From Spongiactinospora rosea (lineage in GTDB: Bacteria > Actinomycetota > Actinomycetes > Streptosporangiales > Streptosporangiaceae), in NCBI RefSeq assembly GCF_003315795.1, contig NZ_QMEY01000046.1:1-34234 (forward strand): 34,234 bases of DNA, in the 5' to 3' direction. The notes beneath the pieces were generated by a model. The model saw only the letters and a program-made list of their open reading frames with translations, had not been told where the DNA came from and ran no database searches. A program made the translations under genes and the position numbers. Of this stretch, positions 30,698 to 34,234 are shown in pieces. Every line of letters starts with the position of its first letter. Position 1 is the first letter of the stretch.

Positions 30698-31880
30698 CGC
30701 CGAGGATCTGCCGGGTCATGCGAAGCAAGGTCTCCTCGGAGCCGGTCCCGGTGGCTTTGCAGAGCAGCCGCAGCCGGTCGAAGTCGCCCCCGGTGATGCG
30801 GGCGGTCGGGCACAGCGGCTCCAGTTCGAGTCCCGCGCTCAGGCTCGTGCCGCCGAGCTGCTGGACCAGCGCCGTTGTGGTCAGGCCGCCGCTGGCGACC
30901 ACGCCGAGGCACTTGTTCTCGCTGCGGGCCGAGGCGTCGAGCAGGCCGCGCACCGCCCTGGCGAGCTGTTCGGCGACGACCCAGCGGTCGGGGTCGTCGC
31001 GGTCGGTCTCGTGCAGCGCGAGGATCCGATGCGAGGCGAGAACCTCGTGCGCGGCGTCCGCCCCCCAGCTCGCGGCCTCGGTGGCGGTGGTGATCAGCGC
31101 CCGGGGCCCGTACGCCGCTCCGAGCCGGCGCAGTTGCGCGCGGTCGGTCTCGTGGTTGCCCGGGGTGACCACGACGACGAAGCCGTCCCGGCCGAGGTCG
31201 GGATAGAACCTCAGCCAGCCGCCGGTGCTGGCGGTCGCGACGGCGTGCCCCTCTTCACGGAGCCGGGTCGCGGCCTCCGCCGCGGTGCCGAGGTGCGCCT
31301 CGACCGTGCCGTCGAGCACGAACCGCCGGGTGCCGCGGGCGCGGGCATCGAGGATGTGCGCGGTGACGGCGCCAACGCCCTGGTTCAGCACCGTGAGCCC
31401 GACCAGCCCGGCGTCCTCGGTGCGGATCGCCGACCGCACGTCGACGTCGAGCCCGTTGCCCACCGGCATGGGGGCGAGCAGATGGCCATCGACACAGACA
31501 CGGCCGGCGGTCGGATACGCCGGGACGACGAGAAGGATGCCCTTCTCGTCCTGTCCTGCATCGATCCCGGCGATCAGCGCGTCCGGGGATCCGCGCAGTT
31601 CGGCGTTGAGCTTCACCTCGACCCGCTCGCAACCGTGTTCGCCGAGCCAGGCCGCCCACTCACGGATACGCGCCTCGGCGGCGTCCGCGGCATGGTGCAA
31701 ATCGAGGTCGACGACGATGGCATCCGCGTCGGAGACGACGGATGCCGGGTCGCGCACGATCACCGGGTCGAGTCCGCGCTGGCGCAGCCGGCAGGCTACC
31801 GCGACAGATCCCTGCAGATCCTCTGCGAGGATGCCCAGCGCCGGTCCACGAGGAGGATGCGGCATCTTTGAGGGGGCCAT
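30693..31880 (-). CDS. Divergent DUF1537 family protein (four-carbon acid sugar kinase-like)
   Basis: This gene encodes 395 residues from ATG 31880; an in-frame ATG at 31865 is possible. The N-terminal domain begins GPALGILAEDLQGSVAVACR, where kinases of this family read 'ADDLTGA': Asp becomes Glu, Thr becomes Gln, Ala becomes Ser. The middle has VKLNAELRGSPDALIAGIDA, matching the usual 'K-DSTLRGN-A-EI-A' block, and VVPAYPTAGRVCVDGHLL, matching 'PA-P-GR-T--G--L'. The C-terminal nucleotide-binding domain shows CLGVVASGGLTTTALVQQLG and LCKATGTGSEETLLRMT in place of 'KSGGFG'. Known members phosphorylate threonate, erythronate or denebronate-type acids with ATP. It is the first gene of the operon. 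Altered motifs leave activity uncertain, but order and length fit. Confidence 0.8.
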   Translation of the reverse strand: MAPSKMPHPPRGPALGILAEDLQGSVAVACRLRQRGLDPVIVRDPASVVSDADAIVVDLDLHHAADAAEARIREWAAWLGEHGCERVEVKLNAELRGSPDALIAGIDAGQDEKGILLVVPAYPTAGRVCVDGHLLAPMPVGNGLDVDVRSAIRTEDAGLVGLTVLNQGVGAVTAHILDARARGTRRFVLDGTVEAHLGTAAEAATRLREEGHAVATASTGGWLRFYPDLGRDGFVVVVTPGNHETDRAQLRRLGAAYGPRALITTATEAASWGADAAHEVLASHRILALHETDRDDPDRWVVAEQLARAVRGLLDASARSENKCLGVVASGGLTTTALVQQLGGTSLSAGLELEPLCPTARITGGDFDRLRLLCKATGTGSEETLLRMTRQILGA

Positions 31881-32196
31881 CGGCGCGGTTTCCGTTCTCG
31901 ACGTCGACAAGTCCCCCGAGAGTAATGACGCCGATGACCAGCAGTCATTCGACGAATGTCGCACGTTCTCCAGTGACGGGCATCACGGCCGGCCGGGTGC
32001 GCATGATCGAGGTGGCATCGCCTGTCCCTCGCCCAGCGGGCCGACGCGCAGGCTGCGAGCCCGGCCCCGAGGAGAGAGGACGGCGGTGGCCGTGGCCGCG
32101 CCGGGCGAATAGAAGACCCCGTCGGCACCACGACACGGCAGCACCATCGAAGCGGAGCAGACGCCCACGGATCGCCTTGCCTGGGACAGCCACATC
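31881..32196. promoter_or_regulatory. Upstream control region of the catabolic operon, with palindromes
   Basis: This stretch lies upstream of the first operon gene. It contains CATTCGACGAATG (31946-31958), a dyad with 6-base arms around one base, and TCGACGTCGA (31898-31907), a perfect 10-base palindrome, both sharing TCGACG. They lie 18-78 bases upstream of ATG 31880, right for operator sites of the PucR-type regulator. No complete gene was found here; the right part has broken GC-rich frames. Assignment to PucR is inference. Confidence 0.4.
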
Positions 32197-32517
32197 ATGG
32201 CCGTCGACGACATCATCCGCCTCGTCGACATCCATGCCCCGGCCCATCCGGCCGTACTGTCGAGCCTCGATGCCGACGTGAGTTCGGCGAACAGGCTGAC
32301 CCGCATGCCATCGACCCTTTCCAGCCCGCTCCAGCAGGTGGAGTTCACCCGTGACAACTCAACGGTGATGACGGCGGCCGCGAACGGCACCGCGTCATTG
32401 CGCGGGCCGCTGAACCGGCCACTTGGCACGCCCGCGATCACTGTCGTCCCTGTGCATGATCAGGTGTCCATCCCGGACCTGATGAGGATTGCGTTGACGT
32501 TGCGCCATGGAGCATGA
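32197..32517 (+). CDS. Hypothetical protein, possibly a fragment
   Basis: This gene would encode 106 residues from ATG 32197. Codons are strongly G/C at third positions over the whole frame. Coding character also continues upstream of the ATG (TIEAEQTPTDRLAWDSHI) back to a TAG near 32109, suggesting that the true gene was longer and lost its start. Residues DDIIRLVDIHAPAHPAVLSS, then SSPLQQVEFTRDN and ITVVPVHDQVSIPDLMRIA show no membrane segment and no family I recognise. There is no ribosome-binding site. A remnant is as likely as a functional gene. Confidence 0.35.
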   Translation: MAVDDIIRLVDIHAPAHPAVLSSLDADVSSANRLTRMPSTLSSPLQQVEFTRDNSTVMTAAANGTASLRGPLNRPLGTPAITVVPVHDQVSIPDLMRIALTLRHGA

Positions 32518-32701
32518 GTGGCCTGGATCTCAACGCCACCGCGAACGGCTGCCGGCCCTTGGCGAACGGCCATCGCGTTCGTCCTGGGCTGTCCCGATAT
32601 GAACCGAATCAGAATAAACTTGCCCCTGTAGGGAACTCCCTCCTCCCAAGCCATGCCGAGCCGACCAGCGGACGATCGGCGAACCATGAAGGAGACCGAG
32701 C

Positions 32702-33058
32702 GTGGATGCCGCATCTCGCATCGACGCGCCCGGCCCAGTGACCCACGGGACGGATACGCTGGAGGTCAGCTTGCTACCCGGCCGTTCCGGGATAGGTGCC
32801 CGCGGCGCGATCAGTCCGGCCACTCGGCGTCGCTGGGAGCAGGCTCTGGCCGTACTGGCCCGGCAGCACGCCGACGTGTCCTACCTGGAGTTGTCGCAGG
32901 TAGGGTTCGTTGATGTGGCCGGTGTCAGAGCGGTGGCGCTGACGGCCATGAATCTGCCCGGCGGGCGGATCGTGGTCGAGCGTCCGCCGCCACAGGTGCC
33001 ACGAGTCCTCCAGATGTTCTGGCCCGACCTGCGCGAGATCGAGGTGGTACCGCGATGA
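32702..33058 (+). CDS. STAS-domain protein (anti-sigma-factor-antagonist-like), Ala at phospho-Ser position
   Basis: This gene encodes 118 residues from GTG 32702 with AAGGAG at good spacing. It is a single STAS domain: LEVSLLPGRSGIGARGAISP, RRWEQALAVLARQ, VSYLELSQVGFVDVAGVRAV, then GGRIVVERPPPQVPRVLQMF. In SpoIIAA-type antagonists the loop reads D-S-S-G, with the second Ser phosphorylated. Here it is D71-V-A73-G, so the protein cannot be switched off by that phosphorylation. The stop overlaps the ATG of the next gene (ATGA), which encodes a MEDS plus ATPase protein. The pair is a known actinobacterial arrangement in which the STAS partner probably binds the ATPase domain. Confidence 0.88.
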   Translation: MDAASRIDAPGPVTHGTDTLEVSLLPGRSGIGARGAISPATRRRWEQALAVLARQHADVSYLELSQVGFVDVAGVRAVALTAMNLPGGRIVVERPPPQVPRVLQMFWPDLREIEVVPR

Positions 33059-33984
33059 ACACCGTGGCCACCAACGAGGCGTTCGAGCATCCCGCCTTCT
33101 TCTACCGCACCGCGGAGGAGTACACCGAGCAGACGGTGTCGTTCGTGCGGGACGGCCTGGCCGCCGGCGAGCCGGTGGCGGTGGCGGTCCCCGGACCCAA
33201 CCTGGAACTGATCAAGGCCGGGCTCGGTACGGACGCCGAGCAGGTCGTATTCCTGGACATGACCGAGGCAGGCCGTAATCCGGGGCGGATCATCCCGCGG
33301 GTGCTGCGCGCGTTCGCCGACGCCCATCCGCACGCACGGGTGCGGATCATCGGTGAGCCCATCTGGCCGGGACGTACGGCGGTGGAGTACCCGGCGTGCG
33401 CGCAGCACGAGGCGCTGATCAACGCGGCCTTCGCGGGCCGGGCGGCGACGATCCTGTGCCCGTATGACCAGGAGGGCCTGGACCCCGACGTGCTGGCCGA
33501 TGCCAAGGTCACCCACCCCATCCTCATCAGCCAGGGACGCGCGCACGTCAGCGACGTCTACGACTGGGAGGTGGTCCACGCCCGGTACAACGAGCGGCTG
33601 TTGCCCGTGCCCGATGCCGCGACCTTCTCCTTTGCGGCCGAGGAGCTTTCCGCTGCCCGCGCGTTCGCCGTCGAGCAGGCCAGGCGGCTGGGACTGAGCG
33701 GGGATCGGCTGGGGGATGTCGAGCTCGCGGTGGCGGAGCTGACGGCCAACAGCGTCATTCATGGCGGCGGACGGGGCAGGCTGGCCATCTGGGCGGATGG
33801 GGGGCAGATCGTGTGCGAGGTCCGCGATGCCGGGCGGATGACCGATCCGCTGGCCGGCCGCCTGCCGGCCGACCCGCACCAGATCGACGGCCGGGGCCTG
33901 ATGGCCGTCCACACCATGGCCGACCTGGTGCGGGTGTACACCTCGGCCGACGGTACGGCCGTACGCTTCTACCTCGATCTCTGA
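33055..33984 (+). CDS. MEDS-domain plus HATPase_c anti-sigma-factor-like kinase
   Basis: This gene encodes 309 residues. Residues about 10-175 form a MEDS sensing domain (HPAFFYRTAEEYTEQTVSFV, AAGEPVAVAVPGPNLELI, RVRIIGEPIWPGRTAVEYP, ATILCPYDQEGLDPDVLADA). This is found in methanogen and actinobacterial sensors. Residues about 190-309 form an RsbW/SpoIIAB-type ATPase: LGLSGDRLGDVELAVAELTA with N box AELTANSVIHGG, G1 box VCEVRDAGRMTDP, and GRGLMAVHTMADLVRVY. It may bind and inhibit a sigma factor or phosphorylate a STAS partner. The co-translated STAS protein upstream lacks the Ser, so if it phosphorylates a STAS protein the target lies elsewhere. Cytoplasmic, without membrane helices. Confidence 0.92.
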   Translation: MNTVATNEAFEHPAFFYRTAEEYTEQTVSFVRDGLAAGEPVAVAVPGPNLELIKAGLGTDAEQVVFLDMTEAGRNPGRIIPRVLRAFADAHPHARVRIIGEPIWPGRTAVEYPACAQHEALINAAFAGRAATILCPYDQEGLDPDVLADAKVTHPILISQGRAHVSDVYDWEVVHARYNERLLPVPDAATFSFAAEELSAARAFAVEQARRLGLSGDRLGDVELAVAELTANSVIHGGGRGRLAIWADGGQIVCEVRDAGRMTDPLAGRLPADPHQIDGRGLMAVHTMADLVRVYTSADGTAVRFYLDL

Positions 33985-33993
33985 ACTTGTTCT

Positions 33994-34234
33994 TTATCCT
34001 CCAGATTGTTGTAGTGCTGCGAGGGTTCGGCCGCGTTTGACGGTTTTGCCCACGCCGTAGCGGGGTGCGGGGCGACGGTTGGGGATGCCTGATGGACGCC
34101 CCGGGCCGGGGCGGGTGGGTTTAGGCGCGCCGGCCGGTTGAGCCAGCGCGGGACGGAGGTTCCGAAACCCGCGCCGGACCCGGGCGGGAGTGAGCTGACC
34201 GGGCGGGACGGATCTCTCCCAGGGGTGGCGCAGG
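33994..34234 (-). CDS. 3' end of a transposase gene, 5' part beyond the window
   Basis: The reverse-strand frame is open from the right edge to TAA 33994-33996 (79 codons). Residues LRHPWERSVPPGQLTPARVR lead to RGFRNLRPALAQPAGAPKPT, then GPGRPSGIPNRRPAPRYGVG and KTVKRGRTLAALQQSGG. This end (H-P-W, L-T-P-A-R-V-R-R-G-F, then G-R-P-x-G-x-x-N-R-R-P-A-P-R-Y, V-G-K-T) is one I recognise from a large family of actinobacterial IS transposases whose C-terminus is basic. It converges on the MEDS-ATPase gene with only 9 bases between the stops, so no terminal inverted repeat is obvious on this side. Whether the copy is intact cannot be seen. Confidence 0.7.
   Translation of the reverse strand, partial: LRHPWERSVPPGQLTPARVRRGFRNLRPALAQPAGAPKPTRPGPGRPSGIPNRRPAPRYGVGKTVKRGRTLAALQQSGG

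Noticed and set aside
30138..31871. 577-codon plus-strand frame opposite the isochorismatase-type and DUF1537 genes
   Set aside because: Shadow frame; the reverse strand has recognised families and good ribosome-binding sites.
31983..32441. 152-codon reverse-strand frame in the operon control region
   Set aside because: Composition is Ser/Arg/Met-rich with no domain; the plus-strand frame at 32197-32517 has better coding character.

Overview
The window is GC-rich actinobacterial DNA. Third codon positions are strongly G/C, GTG starts are common, there are Tat and Sec secreted proteins, a NarL-type two-component pair, and a regulatory pair of a STAS protein and a MEDS-ATPase protein. The mix resembles a Streptosporangiales genome (Nonomuraea or a relative). 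That placement is an inference from gene content, not from a marker gene. No rRNA, tRNA, CRISPR array or replication origin was seen.

Region 1 (1-9.7 kb) is a loose accessory stretch. It holds a GbsR/MarR-type regulator cut by the left edge, a frameshifted and truncated secreted-protein gene ending at an IS21 (istB/istA) remnant, and a VOC-family protein whose start sits beside a perfect 14-bp inverted repeat. It also has two small secreted proteins, a frameshifted TPR/Sel1-like gene, a secreted AroQ-gamma chorismate mutase, a Tat-exported TPR plus retropepsin-like protein whose expected catalytic Asp is a Tyr, a stand-alone asparagine-synthetase-like protein, and about 1 kb of decayed reverse-strand coding DNA.

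Region 2 (9.7-20 kb) holds a histidine kinase and response regulator followed by a secreted serine hydrolase with C-terminal membrane helices, then a DUF998 membrane protein. A DJ-1/PfpI protein diverges from a GlxA-type AraC regulator. A reverse-strand group encodes a secreted Cys-rich protein, a small membrane peptide and a subtilisin-like protease with near-identical FG-GAP-like repeats.

Region 3 (20-31.9 kb) is the most coherent and interesting part. It is one reverse-strand, mostly overlapping gene train: a divergent DUF1537 (four-carbon acid sugar kinase) protein, an isochorismatase-fold hydrolase lacking the usual Cys, two different PuuE/polysaccharide-deacetylase-fold proteins, an allantoicase-like protein, a complete five-gene dipeptide/opine-type ABC importer, and a PucR-family regulator. 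I infer import and breakdown of a ureide, hydantoin or amide-linked hydroxy-acid compound. The set does not match the standard allantoin pathway: no ureidoglycolate lyase, urease or allantoin permease is present, and a sugar-acid kinase is added.

Region 4 (31.9-34.2 kb) contains a likely operon control region, a hypothetical small protein, a STAS protein with Ala at the usual phospho-Ser position, a MEDS plus HATPase protein translationally coupled to it, and the 3' end of a reverse-strand transposase gene running off the right edge.
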